DNA from: Mesorhizobium sp. M2A.F.Ca.ET.046.03.2.1
GTDB lineage: Bacteria; Pseudomonadota; Alphaproteobacteria; Rhizobiales; Rhizobiaceae
Assembly (NCBI RefSeq): GCF_003952425.1
Contig: NZ_CP034449.1
Location: 1,612,001 to 1,676,000 of the forward strand
Direction: 5' to 3'
Length of the DNA: 64,000 nt
Shown here: positions 31,301 to 40,185 of the stretch, one piece after another
Layout: the number at the start of each line of letters is the position of its first letter
How positions within the stretch are numbered: position 1 is the first letter of the stretch
Program-made: the position numbers and the translations under genes
Notes under the pieces: model-generated
What the model was told of the DNA's origin: nothing
Databases searched by the model: none
What the model saw: the letters and a program-made list of their open reading frames with translations, nothing else

Positions 31301-33977
31301 GGACTTCCAGCGTCGCCACCGACAGGCCGGGCTCGCTCGGGTGGTGCGCGATCGAGAAGCCGAACTCCAGGCACATTGTGAGCATCTTGCGATTTTCGTT
31401 GAGGATCGTGCCTTCGATGCGGCCGATGCGTTCGGCCTTCGCATAGTCGATGACCTGTTTCAGCAGATCCCATCCCAGGCCATGGCCTTGCAGGTCCGAT
31501 TGCACGAGCAGCGCATATTCACCGCTCCTGTGATCCGGATCGCAGGAAAGCCGGCCGATTCCCGCCAGCGCTCCCGTGTCCTTTTCAAGAGCGACGAAGG
31601 CGATGTCGCGCTCGTAGTCGAGCTGTGTGAGCCGCTTCAGCATCTGGTCCGGGAAGTTCTTCCGCAGCGACAGGAAGCGCAGTCTGAGGTCGTCGGGAGA
31701 AATCTTCGCCAGGAACGCGGGATAAAGCGCCACGTCCGCCGGCATGATCGGCCGGATGTGAAAGGTCATGCCGTCCGACTGGAGATCGCGGCTCCATCCC
31801 GACGGATAGGGCCTTATGGCAAGCGCCGGGTTCGGCGCCGGCTCATCCACCCGTCGCGGGTCGATCTCGATACGCGCATCGAGCGCAACCACGCCTTCGG
31901 CATCGGCCAGCAGCGGGTTGATGTCGAGGGAGACGAGGCAGGGGAAGTCGACGATCATTTGCGACAGGCCGTTCAGCGCGGCGATGATCGCGCCTCGGTT
32001 GGCCGGCTTGCGATCGCGATAGCCGGCAAGCAGGCGGCCTATCCTGGTCGCGTCGATCGCGTCTCCGGCCAGCACGTCGTCAAGCGGCGGCAGGGCGATC
32101 GCGGTATCGTTCACGACCTCGACCGCCGTGCCGCCGGCGCCGAACAGAATGACCGGGCCGAACATCGGGTCGAGGTTCATGCCCAGTATGAGTTCCTGAG
32201 CATGCTTGCGCGCGACCATGGCTTGCACCGTGTAGCCGTCCGCCTTCACCTGCGGCGACCGCGTGCGCAGGCGCGTCTCGATCGACCGGGCGGCCTCCGC
32301 GGCCTTCTCCGCGGTCGCGATGTCGAGGACCACGCCGCCGACATCCGACTTGTGCGAGACCACCTTCGACAGCAATTTGACGACCACTGCTTCAGAGCTT
32401 TCGAGAAGCTCGCCGGCGGCCTGGGCCACTTCCACGACGGATCCGGCGACGATGGTTCGCGGCACGGGGATTCCGTAGGCTTCTATCGCCGCTTTTGCTT
32501 CCGGCTCCGTCAGCATGCGTCGCCCTTCGGCGGCCACCTTCCGTAAGATGGCGTGCGCCGATGCCTTGCCATCGGCCTGATCGCCACCCCGGCTCGGGGG
32601 AGTCCGCAGCAGCGCCCGCTGAGCGCGCGACCATTCGCCGAGATAGGACGCCGCGATCGCCGCGTCCTCCGGCGTCTCGAAGCTCGCGATGCCGGCTTCC
32701 GTCAGGACGCGCCGGCCTTGGCGCGCGGTATGCTCGCCAAGCCAGCACGCGAGAAGCGGTTTTCCGCCGATCTCGCCGTCGTCGCCAAGCTCGGCGACCT
32801 TCCTGGCCGCGTCCGGCGAGGAACCGAGCCCGGTGGGGCAATTCATGACCAGGATAACGTCCGTCCCCGGATCCGCCGCCAGGGCTTCGAGCGCCGCCCC
32901 GTAGCGCTCCGGCGCGGCGTCACCGACGATGTCGACCGGGTTCGCATGCGACCAGGTCGGCGGCAGCGCCCGGTCGAGCCGCTCGATCGTCGAGGGCGCA
33001 AGTTCGGCCAGCTCGCCTCCACGATCGACGATCTTGTCGACGGCAAGCACGCCGGCCCCGCCGCCATTGGTGACGATGCCGACCCGCGCCCGCTCGAGGG
33101 GAGCGTGACGGGCGACAGTCTCGGCGGCATCGAGCAGCTCGGCGAGATCATCGACACGCAGCACGCCTGCCCTGCGCAAGGCGGCGTCGACCACCCTGTC
33201 GGCGCCCGAAAGCGCTCCGGTATGCGTCGCGGCCGCCCTGGCCGCCTGCTCGTGCCGCCCGGGCTTGATCGCGATAACCGGCTTGAGGCGCGCCGCCGCC
33301 CGCGCGGCCGACATGAACTTGCGCGGATTGGGTATGGTTTCGAGATACATCACGATTGCTCGCGTGTGGAAATCGCCCGCCAGCATGTCGAGGCAGTCGC
33401 CGACATCGACGTCCGCCATGTCGCCGAGGGAAATGATCCGGGAAAAGCCGACATTGTTCTCGGCCGCCCAGTCGATCAGCGACGTGGCGATGGCGCCGGA
33501 CTGCGAGATCAGCGCAATGTTCCCGGGCCGCGCCGCCATATGGGCGAAACCGGCGTTGAGCTTCGCCGGGGGAACCATCAGCCCGACGGTGTTCGGGCCA
33601 ATGATGCGCATGAGCGAGGGCTTGGCCGAATCGAGCATCGCCTGGCGCAGACCATTGGCGTGATTGAGCCCCGCGGTGATGACGACGGCGGCGCGCGTCC
33701 CCTTCTCGCCCAGTTCCCGCACGATATCGGGCACAGTCTCGGGAGGGGTCACGATCACGGCCAGATCGGGAACCCCCGGCAGATCGGCGACCCTGCCGTA
33801 GCAGCGGTGGCCGACCACCTGCGCATGTTTGGGATTGACCGGCCAGATCTCCCCCTCGAAGCCGCCGCCGACGATGTTGTCGAAGACAACGCGGCCGACC
33901 GAGCCAACGCGCTCGGTCGCGCCGACGACAACGACGGATTTCGGTGAGACCGCGTATTCAAGATTTCGGATTGTCAT
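31296..33977 (-). CDS. Acyl-CoA synthetase (NDP-forming) fused to GNAT acetyltransferase
   Basis: An 893-residue protein. The N-terminal CoA-binding domain has VVGATERVGSVGRVVF and ISQSGAIATSLIDWA, and the phospho-histidine region is AAATHTGALSGADRV. A central ATP-grasp domain follows (AKAAIEAYGIPVPRTIV, then FGAGGTAVEVVND). The last 160 residues are a GNAT domain (EYALLVQSDLQGHGLGWDLL). This order is that of the Pat-type protein lysine acetyltransferases that silence acetyl-CoA synthetase. The acetyltransferase at 39608 resembles its GNAT domain. ATG 33977 matches the family start. A FixK2-type box at 34026 would give a 14-base leader. The role is probably acetate/acyl-CoA metabolism or protein acetylation in anoxia. 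Confidence 0.9.
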   Translation of the reverse strand: MTIRNLEYAVSPKSVVVVGATERVGSVGRVVFDNIVGGGFEGEIWPVNPKHAQVVGHRCYGRVADLPGVPDLAVIVTPPETVPDIVRELGEKGTRAAVVITAGLNHANGLRQAMLDSAKPSLMRIIGPNTVGLMVPPAKLNAGFAHMAARPGNIALISQSGAIATSLIDWAAENNVGFSRIISLGDMADVDVGDCLDMLAGDFHTRAIVMYLETIPNPRKFMSAARAAARLKPVIAIKPGRHEQAARAAATHTGALSGADRVVDAALRRAGVLRVDDLAELLDAAETVARHAPLERARVGIVTNGGGAGVLAVDKIVDRGGELAELAPSTIERLDRALPPTWSHANPVDIVGDAAPERYGAALEALAADPGTDVILVMNCPTGLGSSPDAARKVAELGDDGEIGGKPLLACWLGEHTARQGRRVLTEAGIASFETPEDAAIAASYLGEWSRAQRALLRTPPSRGGDQADGKASAHAILRKVAAEGRRMLTEPEAKAAIEAYGIPVPRTIVAGSVVEVAQAAGELLESSEAVVVKLLSKVVSHKSDVGGVVLDIATAEKAAEAARSIETRLRTRSPQVKADGYTVQAMVARKHAQELILGMNLDPMFGPVILFGAGGTAVEVVNDTAIALPPLDDVLAGDAIDATRIGRLLAGYRDRKPANRGAIIAALNGLSQMIVDFPCLVSLDINPLLADAEGVVALDARIEIDPRRVDEPAPNPALAIRPYPSGWSRDLQSDGMTFHIRPIMPADVALYPAFLAKISPDDLRLRFLSLRKNFPDQMLKRLTQLDYERDIAFVALEKDTGALAGIGRLSCDPDHRSGEYALLVQSDLQGHGLGWDLLKQVIDYAKAERIGRIEGTILNENRKMLTMCLEFGFSIAHHPSEPGLSVATLEVR

Positions 33978-34025
33978 CCTGGAGAACTCCTTGCCGCCAC
34001 ATTCACCGAAGGCGGCTAGCATTCA

Positions 34026-34039
34026 TTGCGCTGGATCAA
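34026..34039. promoter_or_regulatory. FixK2/FNR-type box in a divergent region
   Basis: TTGCGCTGGATCAA fits TTG(A/C)-N6-(T/G)CAA. At -41.5 it would start transcription near 33991 (minus, 14 bases before the ATG at 33977) or near 34074 (plus, 45 bases before the ATG at 34119), so it may serve both genes. Confidence 0.6.
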
Positions 34040-34118
34040 AGCGCCATCCGACCCCGGCGGCTAGCTACTGCCCTCAAGCTGTCGCTGCTGGCGAAGATCG
34101 CCATGGAAGGAGGATCCG

Positions 34119-34505
34119 ATGAGCTATTACTTCAGCAAGAGCCTCGACATGCCGTTCGCGGCGGCGATCGAACACGTCACCAGAAAGCTTGCCGGCAAGG
34201 GCTTCGGCATCCTGACGAGGATCGATGTCCAGCACACGATGAAGGTCAAGCTGGGCGTCGACTTCAAGCCATATATGATCCTCGGTGCCTGCAATCCGCA
34301 TTTCGCATGGCGCGCGCTGCAGGCCGAGGACAAGATCGGCGCGATGCTGCCCTGTAACGTGATCGCGACCGAGACCGCCCCCGGCAAGACCGAGGTGGCG
34401 GCGGTCGATCCGATGGTGGCGATGGGAGCGATCGACAACCCGCAACTTGCCGCGACGGCAAAGGATGTCCGGCTTTTGCTGCGGGAAATGATCGACGAGC
34501 TTTGA
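34119..34505 (+). CDS. DUF302 family protein
   Basis: A 128-residue protein whose whole length matches the DUF302 fold: KLAGKGFGILTRIDVQHTMK, LGACNPHFAWRAL and MLPCNVIATETAPGKTEVAA. The function of the family is unknown; members often accompany metal transport or redox genes. It starts at ATG after GGAAGGAGG and is followed 8 bp later by a metal P-type ATPase, so the two are almost certainly one transcript together with thioredoxin. Confidence 0.9.
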   Translation: MSYYFSKSLDMPFAAAIEHVTRKLAGKGFGILTRIDVQHTMKVKLGVDFKPYMILGACNPHFAWRALQAEDKIGAMLPCNVIATETAPGKTEVAAVDPMVAMGAIDNPQLAATAKDVRLLLREMIDEL

Positions 34506-34513
34506 CAGCCGTC

Positions 34514-36385
34514 ATGAACGAATCCGTGCTGCGGCGCGCGCTGCTGATCATAGCCGTTCTCGGCCTGGCGCTCGGACTGGGCGTCTGGCGAAACGGTATC
34601 GACATCGCCTCGCCCGATACGATCTGGACAGCGGCAACGCTGCCCGTCGTGGCGGCGCTTGCCATCTCGATCCTGCGAGATTTCTGGATCGGCCGGGTCG
34701 GCGTCGACACGATCGCGCTGGTTTCGATGTCGGCGGCGCTGCTGCTTGGGCAGGCCTTGGCGGCGGTGGTCGTCGCCATCATGTATGCCGGTGGCACCGT
34801 GCTTGAAGATCTGGCACGCGGCCGGGCGGAGCGGAATCTCAGGGCTCTGACCGACAGGGCGCCGCGTGTGGCGCACCGGAAATCCGCACATGGCACCGAA
34901 ACTGTCGCGATCGACCAGGTGGCGGTCGGCGACGAGCTTCTGGTGCGCGCCGGCGAATTGCTGCCCGTGGACGGCGTCCTGATCGACGCCTCGGCCCAGG
35001 TCGATGAGTCGACGGTCACCGGAGAGCCCCTGCCGGAGCGGCGCGGCGCCGGCGACGCATTGCGCAGCGGCACCGTCAATGTCGGCGAGGTCTTTGTCAT
35101 GCGGGCCTCGGCTATCGCTGACAAAAGCACCTACGCCGCGATCGTGCGCATGGTCGCCGCCGCGCAAACCGCCAAGGCGCCGCTCATACGCATTGCCGAC
35201 CGTTTTGCCCTGCTCTTGCTTCCGGCCACGCTGCTGATCGCCGCCATCGCCTGGTATCTTTCCGGTGATCCGATCCGCGCTCTCGCCGTCCTGGTGGTCG
35301 CGACGCCCTGCCCGCTGATCCTCGCGGCGCCCGTCGCATTCATCGGCGGTGTGTCGCGTGCCGCCCGCGCCGGCATCCTCATGAAGGGCAGCGCGGCGCT
35401 GGAGGCGCTTGCCCAGATACGCACCGCGATCTTCGACAAGACGGGGACCCTGACGCTCGGCGGCGCCGAGTTGATCGAGATCGACGTCGCTCCAGGCCAG
35501 GGAACCGATGAACCGCTGCGGCTGCTCGCCTCGCTTGAACAGGCTTCGCACCACGTTCTTGCGGATTCGATTGTCCGCATTGCCCGCCATGGGAACCTTT
35601 TGCTTTCCCAACCCTGTGATGTCCGCGAGCATCGGGGAGAAGGCCTTGAAGGTCAGGTGGATGGGATGTCGGTCGTGGCCGGATCGAGGCCGCTGGTTCT
35701 TGGAAACGGGCCATTGCCCAACTGGGCGGAGAGCGGAGAGAGCCGGTATCGCGACACGCAGGTGCTCAGGGTGTTTGTGGCCATCGATGGCCGGCTTGCC
35801 GCTGTTTTCACATTCGGAGACGCCATACGCGAGGATGCGCCCGGCACTGTCGAGGCTTTGCGTTCGGCAGGCGTCACCCGGATAGTCATGCTGACTGGCG
35901 ATGACGGCGCGGCGGCCGAAAAGGTCTCCGCTTCGCTCGATCTTGATGCCGTCTTCGCCAACGCCACGCCGGCCGACAAGGTTGGGACAGTCGAGGCCGA
36001 AAAGGCTGCGGCGCCGACGATGATGGTCGGCGACGGCATCAACGATGCGCCTGCCCTTGCCGCGGCGACCGTAGGCATTGCCATGGGAGCCCGCGGCGGG
36101 ACAGCTTCGTCCGAGGCGGCGGACGTGGTCGTGCTGACCGACAGGCTGGAACCTGTCGCGGAAGCATTGCGTATCGCCAGGCGCACGCGCGGGATCGCCC
36201 TGCAGAGCATCGTCGTCGGGCTGGGGCTCTCGGGCGCGGCGATGATCGCGGCCGCCATGGGGCATATAACGCCGGTGGCGGGAGCACTGCTGCAAGAGGG
36301 CATAGACGTCGCCGTCATCGTCAATGCGCTGCGGGCCCTTGGCGACGGGCGTCTCGGCCACGATCGAAATGGGAGAACGTCATGA
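34514..36385 (+). CDS. P1B-type heavy-metal transporting ATPase with TPCP motif
   Basis: A 623-residue ATPase without an N-terminal metal-binding domain. The transmembrane ion motif reads TPCPLIL near residue 263 and not the usual CPC, the phosphorylated Asp is in DKTGTLT near residue 308, and the ATP-hinge motif is GDGINDAPALAAATVG. The actuator TGEP is in VTGEPLPE. Replacement of the first Cys of CPC by Thr points to specificity other than Cu(I) or classical Zn/Cd. ATG 34514 is used; a TTG overlapping the DUF302 stop is also possible. It overlaps thioredoxin by 4 bases. Confidence 0.88.
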   Translation: MNESVLRRALLIIAVLGLALGLGVWRNGIDIASPDTIWTAATLPVVAALAISILRDFWIGRVGVDTIALVSMSAALLLGQALAAVVVAIMYAGGTVLEDLARGRAERNLRALTDRAPRVAHRKSAHGTETVAIDQVAVGDELLVRAGELLPVDGVLIDASAQVDESTVTGEPLPERRGAGDALRSGTVNVGEVFVMRASAIADKSTYAAIVRMVAAAQTAKAPLIRIADRFALLLLPATLLIAAIAWYLSGDPIRALAVLVVATPCPLILAAPVAFIGGVSRAARAGILMKGSAALEALAQIRTAIFDKTGTLTLGGAELIEIDVAPGQGTDEPLRLLASLEQASHHVLADSIVRIARHGNLLLSQPCDVREHRGEGLEGQVDGMSVVAGSRPLVLGNGPLPNWAESGESRYRDTQVLRVFVAIDGRLAAVFTFGDAIREDAPGTVEALRSAGVTRIVMLTGDDGAAAEKVSASLDLDAVFANATPADKVGTVEAEKAAAPTMMVGDGINDAPALAAATVGIAMGARGGTASSEAADVVVLTDRLEPVAEALRIARRTRGIALQSIVVGLGLSGAAMIAAAMGHITPVAGALLQEGIDVAVIVNALRALGDGRLGHDRNGRTS

Positions 36386-36831
36386 CGCAGGAGAATCTGG
36401 TGGTTTGCACCAAATGCGGCGTGGTCAACCGCCTGCCGCCGAACCGAAACAGCGCCGAAGCGCAATGCGGAAAATGCGGCGCCCGGCTGTTTTCCGGGGT
36501 CCCGCAGGACATCGACGCAGCGAACTTCGACCGTCAGATCGGGCGCGGCAGCCTGCCCGTCCTGGTCGACGTCTGGGCTCCGTGGTGCGGTCCCTGCAAG
36601 ATGATGGCGCCGGCCTATGAGGCCGCCGCCAAGGCGCTGGAGCCTCGCATCCGGCTGGTCAAGCTGAATTCCGACAAGGAGCAGGCCATCGCGGCGAGGC
36701 TGGGCATTCGCGGTATCCCCACCGTGATCCTGTTTCACCGCCAGCGGGAAATCGCGCGCGTATCGGGGGCGATGAGTGCCGGCCAGATCGTCAATTGGGT
36801 TCGCGGTCATGTGCCGACAGGCACCAGTTGA
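36382..36831 (+). CDS. trxC: Thioredoxin 2
   Basis: A 149-residue TrxC-type thioredoxin. The N-terminal zinc finger has CTKCG and CGKCG pairs (residues 9-12 and 30-33). The active site WAPWCGPCKMM and the cis-Pro region RGIPTVILF follow. It reduces disulfides in the cytoplasm and is stress-linked in this form. It overlaps the ATPase gene by 4 bases (ATGA), so redox repair and metal export are expressed together. Confidence 0.92.
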   Translation: MTQENLVVCTKCGVVNRLPPNRNSAEAQCGKCGARLFSGVPQDIDAANFDRQIGRGSLPVLVDVWAPWCGPCKMMAPAYEAAAKALEPRIRLVKLNSDKEQAIAARLGIRGIPTVILFHRQREIARVSGAMSAGQIVNWVRGHVPTGTS

Positions 36832-36850
36832 GCCGCGAGCCGATGCCCGT

Positions 36851-36864
36851 TTGACCTTGATCAA
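36851..36864 (+). promoter_or_regulatory. FixK/FNR-type box for the gene at 36912
   Basis: TTGACCTTGATCAA matches TTGAC-N4-ATCAA. Centre at -41.5 predicts a start near 36899, 13 bases before the ATG. Confidence 0.72.
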
Positions 36865-36911
36865 GGTCACCTCCGATCGCCGCGATAGGAATGGCCTCGA
36901 AGGAGTCTGCC

Positions 36912-37298
36912 ATGACCAGCTTGCACGACCTCACCCCGAAATTCAGGAACATCCGCCTGCTTCTCGCACGCGAAAAAGGTCATCCGGAAGGAGACCGCGA
37001 GGAAGGCTACGATGTGCTCGCACCGCTCACCAATGAGGGACGGCTGGACGCGGAGGAGTGGAAATCGCACAAGGGCTTCTGCCGCGTCCGCCGCTTCCGC
37101 ACCGGCGAGGACGATCTTGTCGGCCGCCTGCGGCGCAAGCCGGGTGGCCAATGGTATTTCGATTACGCCGAAAGCGATCGTGACGACGAGGTCGGCTTTC
37201 ATCTCGGCGAGGAGCGCTTCCTCACTGGCGAGTACGTCTCGATCAAGCGCAACGGGGCCATGCACACCTACCAGGTGGCCCGGGTCGAGCAGCCATAG
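36912..37298 (+). CDS. Hypothetical protein of a low-oxygen regulon
   Basis: A 128-residue soluble protein starting MTSLHDLTPKFRNIRLLLAR, with AAGGAG before the ATG. It is charged, with YDVLAPLTNEGRLDAEEWKS, FCRVRRFRTGEDDLVGRLRR and a closing GAMHTYQVARVEQ. I recall similar proteins near FNR-controlled genes of alphaproteobacteria, but no function. A strong FixK/FNR-type box lies just upstream, so low-oxygen induction is likely. No cysteine cluster or membrane segment is present. The next 150 bases hold no gene I can support. Confidence 0.78.
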   Translation: MTSLHDLTPKFRNIRLLLAREKGHPEGDREEGYDVLAPLTNEGRLDAEEWKSHKGFCRVRRFRTGEDDLVGRLRRKPGGQWYFDYAESDRDDEVGFHLGEERFLTGEYVSIKRNGAMHTYQVARVEQP

Positions 37299-37448
37299 CG
37301 CAGCTCGGCAAGCCGTCCGGGAGAAGAATGTCGCGCTGCGTGCCTGTTTTCATCGGCCATCCCGACCCGCCCCTGACCGACTCTGCCGGCCAGGGACGAA
37401 CCGGCTAAAGCAGATGCCACGGCTAGGCGAACGCGCGGTCCAGGACCG

Positions 37449-38432
37449 TCAAGGCTTAAGGACGGCGGCGCCACTCAGCCTGCCCATGCGCAAATCATCC
37501 AGCGCCTGGTTCGCCCGCTCCAGCGGATAGACCTTTGTGTGCGTGCGCACCCGGGCGTCCCTCGCGATCGGAAAGAACTCCTCGGGGTCCCGGCGGGTCA
37601 GGTTGGCGACCGACACCAATTCCCGTTCTTCCCACAGAAGCCTGTAGGGCATCGATGGAATGTCGCTCATATGGATGCCGCCGCAGACCACCCGGCCGCC
37701 CTTGCGGACAGCCCGCAACGCGGCCGGCACCAGTTCGCCGACCGGCGCGAAAATGATCGCGGCGTCAAGTTCGACCGAAGGCAATTCATCGGACGCCCCT
37801 GCCCAGGCAACGCCCAATGAGCGCGCGAATTCCTGTGCCTGGATGTCGCCAGGCCGCGTGAAGGCAAAGATCTCACGTCCCTGCCAGATTGCGACCTGCG
37901 TGATGATATGCGCGGCGGCGCCGAAGCCAAAGATGCCCAGCCGGCGGCCATCGCCGGCCTTCTTGAGACAGCGCCAGCCGATCAGACCAGCGCACAGGAG
38001 CGGCGCCAGCGACACCGGATCCGCGGCGGCATCGAGCTCGAAGGCGAAATGCTCGTCGGCAACGACATGACTGGCGAAGCCGCCGTCGCGCGTGTAGCCG
38101 GTGAAGAGCGGCTGGTCGCAGAGGTTTTCGGCGCCGGCGTTGCAATAGGGACAATGTCCGCACGTGTGCCCCAGCCACGGAACGCCTACCCTCTGCCCAA
38201 GCCGGGCTCGCGATACGCCTTCACCGACAAGATCGACGATGCCGACGATTTCGTGGCCCGGCACGAGCGGCAGCTTTGGCGATGGCAAGTCACCGTCCAC
38301 GACGTGCAGGTCGGTGCGACATACCGCGCATGCCACCACCTTGAGCCTGATCTCGCCCGCCCCCGGCAAGGGATCCGGACGGTCGACGAGATTCAGGAGC
38401 GTACCGGGCTTTTCCAGCACCATTGCCTTCAT
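37449..38432 (-). CDS. Zinc-dependent alcohol dehydrogenase
   Basis: A 327-residue medium-chain dehydrogenase. The catalytic zinc Cys is in CAVCRTDLHVVDGDL, with PGHEIVGIVD, and the structural zinc Cys set is in CGHCPYCNAGAENLC. The cofactor domain has the variant motif GIFGFGAAAHI instead of the common GLGGxG. The family matches the AdhP/AdhA-type enzymes that reduce acetaldehyde or other short aldehydes. ATG 38432 is chosen at the family start. No clear FNR-type box is seen directly upstream. Its place beside phosphoketolase and acetate kinase suggests mixed fermentation. Confidence 0.88.
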   Translation of the reverse strand: MKAMVLEKPGTLLNLVDRPDPLPGAGEIRLKVVACAVCRTDLHVVDGDLPSPKLPLVPGHEIVGIVDLVGEGVSRARLGQRVGVPWLGHTCGHCPYCNAGAENLCDQPLFTGYTRDGGFASHVVADEHFAFELDAAADPVSLAPLLCAGLIGWRCLKKAGDGRRLGIFGFGAAAHIITQVAIWQGREIFAFTRPGDIQAQEFARSLGVAWAGASDELPSVELDAAIIFAPVGELVPAALRAVRKGGRVVCGGIHMSDIPSMPYRLLWEERELVSVANLTRRDPEEFFPIARDARVRTHTKVYPLERANQALDDLRMGRLSGAAVLKP

Positions 38433-38537
38433 CACGCTTCCCCGTTTCTCGGAAGACAGACTGGAACGGACCGGCTTTCCCACGGCACGAAAGAATGAAA
38501 CCGCGCTGGTCCGGCATCCTTTCCTATCGCGAGCGCC

Positions 38538-38681
38538 TTATCCTGTCCGGATACGGCCGGGCATGACCGTGCCTTGCTCGGACGTGCTTCCTGGCACGGA
38601 GCATCTCGAAATAAAGGCCTGCGCGGCAAGATAGGCAAGGCCGAGTATCCCGGTCCAGATTTCAATCATCTCGGAGTTCAT
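38538..38681 (-). CDS. 47-residue small membrane protein
   Basis: A short frame, ATG at 38681, with AGGGGA before it. The product begins MNSEMIEIWTGILGLAYLAA, and residues 6-25 would form one membrane helix; a short polar tail follows. The FixK/FNR-type box at 38738-38751 is placed so that transcription would begin 22 bases before this ATG, a better fit than for the fixK-like gene on the other strand. It could be a small subunit of a membrane complex, by analogy with CydX- or CcoS-size peptides; no homologue is known to me. Confidence 0.5.
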   Translation of the reverse strand: MNSEMIEIWTGILGLAYLAAQAFISRCSVPGSTSEQGTVMPGRIRTG

Positions 38682-38737
38682 GGTCGGTTTCCCCTGGTTG
38701 CTCCGGCCAAACAATGCCGAGTCAAGTCATGCCGGCC

Positions 38738-38751
38738 TTGATCGTGGTCAA
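38738..38751 (-). promoter_or_regulatory. FixK/FNR-type box upstream of the small membrane protein gene
   Basis: TTGATCGTGGTCAA matches TTGAT-N4-GTCAA. At -41.5 it predicts transcription from about 38703 towards the 47-residue gene (22-base leader), or from about 38786 towards the FixK-like gene (131-base leader). Confidence 0.68.
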
Positions 38752-38916
38752 TCGCGGACCCAGTTGGCGGACGTGCCAGGCGGCCTGCTCGACATGTCTG
38801 GCTCGGCAGGGTGATCTGGGATCGCACTAAGTAGTTTCCCGTAGGGACATAACCGAATTTCGGCATGGCTGGATTTGGGCGATTGCTGTTGTCACAAATT
38901 CACTGGGACCACATCC

Positions 38917-39561
38917 ATGTACGCTCAAGCCTCCGCCAAGATCGACCTGCCGTCCTATCTTCCCCATCAGAGCCCCGCGCCAGCCTTCGAAGGGCCGGCG
39001 ACGCCGGTCAGCTTCTTCACGGCAGGCGCTGAAATCTATGCCCAGGGCGAAAAGGCCGGCGCGCTCTATCAAGTCGAATTCGGCGCGGTTCGCATCTACC
39101 GCCTGCTCGCCGACGGTCGCAGGCAGATCAGCGCATTCCACCTGGCGGGAGAGACCTTCGGTTTCGAGGCCGACGTCACCCATCACTTCTTCGCCGAGGC
39201 GATCAACGCGACTGGTGTCCGGGTCTTCCGCGCTCCGTCAGGCACGGACATGTCGCGTCAGCTCCTGCCTCTGGCGCTCAAAGGCCTGACTCGGGCGCAG
39301 GAACATCTCCTGGTGCTCGGCCGCCAGAACGCCATCGAGCGCGTCGCGGCGTTCCTCGTCGAAATGTCGGAGCGTCAGGGCGGGCTGCGGCAGGTGGAAC
39401 TGCCTATGTCGCGCAACGACATCGGCGACTATCTCGGCCTCACCATCGAAACCGTGTCGCGGGTCTTCACCCGCCTGAAAGAGAAGGGCGTGATCCGCCT
39501 GCTCAGCCTGCGCAGCATCGAAATTCTGAAACGCGACACGCTGCTGGCAATGGGTGAATGA
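38917..39561 (+). CDS. FixK-type Crp/Fnr transcription regulator
   Basis: A 214-residue regulator. The cyclic-nucleotide-binding-like domain covers SFFTAGAEIYAQGEKAGALY, and the C-terminal winged helix has SRNDIGDYLGLTIETVSRVF, the E-(T/V)-SR recognition helix of the FNR family that binds TTGAT-N4-ATCAA. It has no cysteines in the N-terminal region, so it cannot bind an iron-sulfur cluster, which is the mark of FixK. ATG 38917 gives the family length. It is probably the activator for many of the boxes in 29-62 kb. I do not see a FixLJ pair in this window. Confidence 0.88.
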   Translation: MYAQASAKIDLPSYLPHQSPAPAFEGPATPVSFFTAGAEIYAQGEKAGALYQVEFGAVRIYRLLADGRRQISAFHLAGETFGFEADVTHHFFAEAINATGVRVFRAPSGTDMSRQLLPLALKGLTRAQEHLLVLGRQNAIERVAAFLVEMSERQGGLRQVELPMSRNDIGDYLGLTIETVSRVFTRLKEKGVIRLLSLRSIEILKRDTLLAMGE

Positions 39562-39607
39562 GGCCATTGCGCCAATCCCGCGCATCAATCCTGAAAAGGG
39601 GCTGAAA

Positions 39608-40123
39608 ATGAAAACCATGCTTACGACCCACACCGGATTTCGCTTCGAGGTGCGTCGAGCGCGTCCCGACGATGAGCCGATCGTCGCCGAGTTCTTTACC
39701 CATGTGACACCGGAGGATCTGCGCTTCCGCTTCCTCGGAGCCGTGAAGGAAGTCTCGCATGAGCGGCTTGTGGCGATGACCCGATCCGACGATCCGCACG
39801 TCCATAATTTTCTCGCCTTCTCCACCGACGGAATGCTGATTGCGGTGGCGACCCTCGCCGCGGACCCGGCCGATCGGCATGGCGAAGTCGCCATCTGCAT
39901 CCGCGAGGATCGCAAGCATCTCGGCGTCAGCTGGGAATTTCTCGGCTATGTCGCGCGTTATGCCGACGATCATGGGATAGAGACCATCGAATCGATCGAG
40001 AGCCGCGAAAACCGCGCAGCGATCGAACTCGAGCGCGAGATGGGCTTCATCGTCACGACGGATCCCGACGACCCGACGCTCGTCCTGGTTCAGCGGAAGC
40101 TCGGCGCCTCGTTGCCGGGCTGA
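39608..40123 (+). CDS. GNAT family acetyltransferase
   Basis: A 171-residue GNAT protein. Residues FEVRRARPDDEPIVAEFFTH and VTPEDLRFRFLGA closely resemble the GNAT domain at the end of the acyl-CoA synthetase fusion (31296), where VTPEDLRFRF corresponds to ISPDDLRLRF. The acetyl-CoA region is EVAICIREDRKHLGVSWEFL. It may acetylate protein lysines. ATG 39608 follows AAGGGG. It lies 46 bp after the FixK-like gene on the same strand and ends at a strong hairpin terminator. Confidence 0.85.
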   Translation: MKTMLTTHTGFRFEVRRARPDDEPIVAEFFTHVTPEDLRFRFLGAVKEVSHERLVAMTRSDDPHVHNFLAFSTDGMLIAVATLAADPADRHGEVAICIREDRKHLGVSWEFLGYVARYADDHGIETIESIESRENRAAIELEREMGFIVTTDPDDPTLVLVQRKLGASLPG

Positions 40124-40142
40124 GGCGAGTCGCATTTGTTTG

Positions 40143-40185
40143 ATGATATCGCCCGGGAGCGCCGCGCGCTTCCGGGCGATATCAT
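40143..40185. terminator. Hairpin terminator between convergent genes
   Basis: ATGATATCGCCCGGGAGCG pairs with CGCTTCCGGGCGATATCAT across a 5-base loop, a 19-bp stem with one wobble. It sits in the 62-base gap between the acetyltransferase and acetate kinase genes and can act in both directions. Confidence 0.85.
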
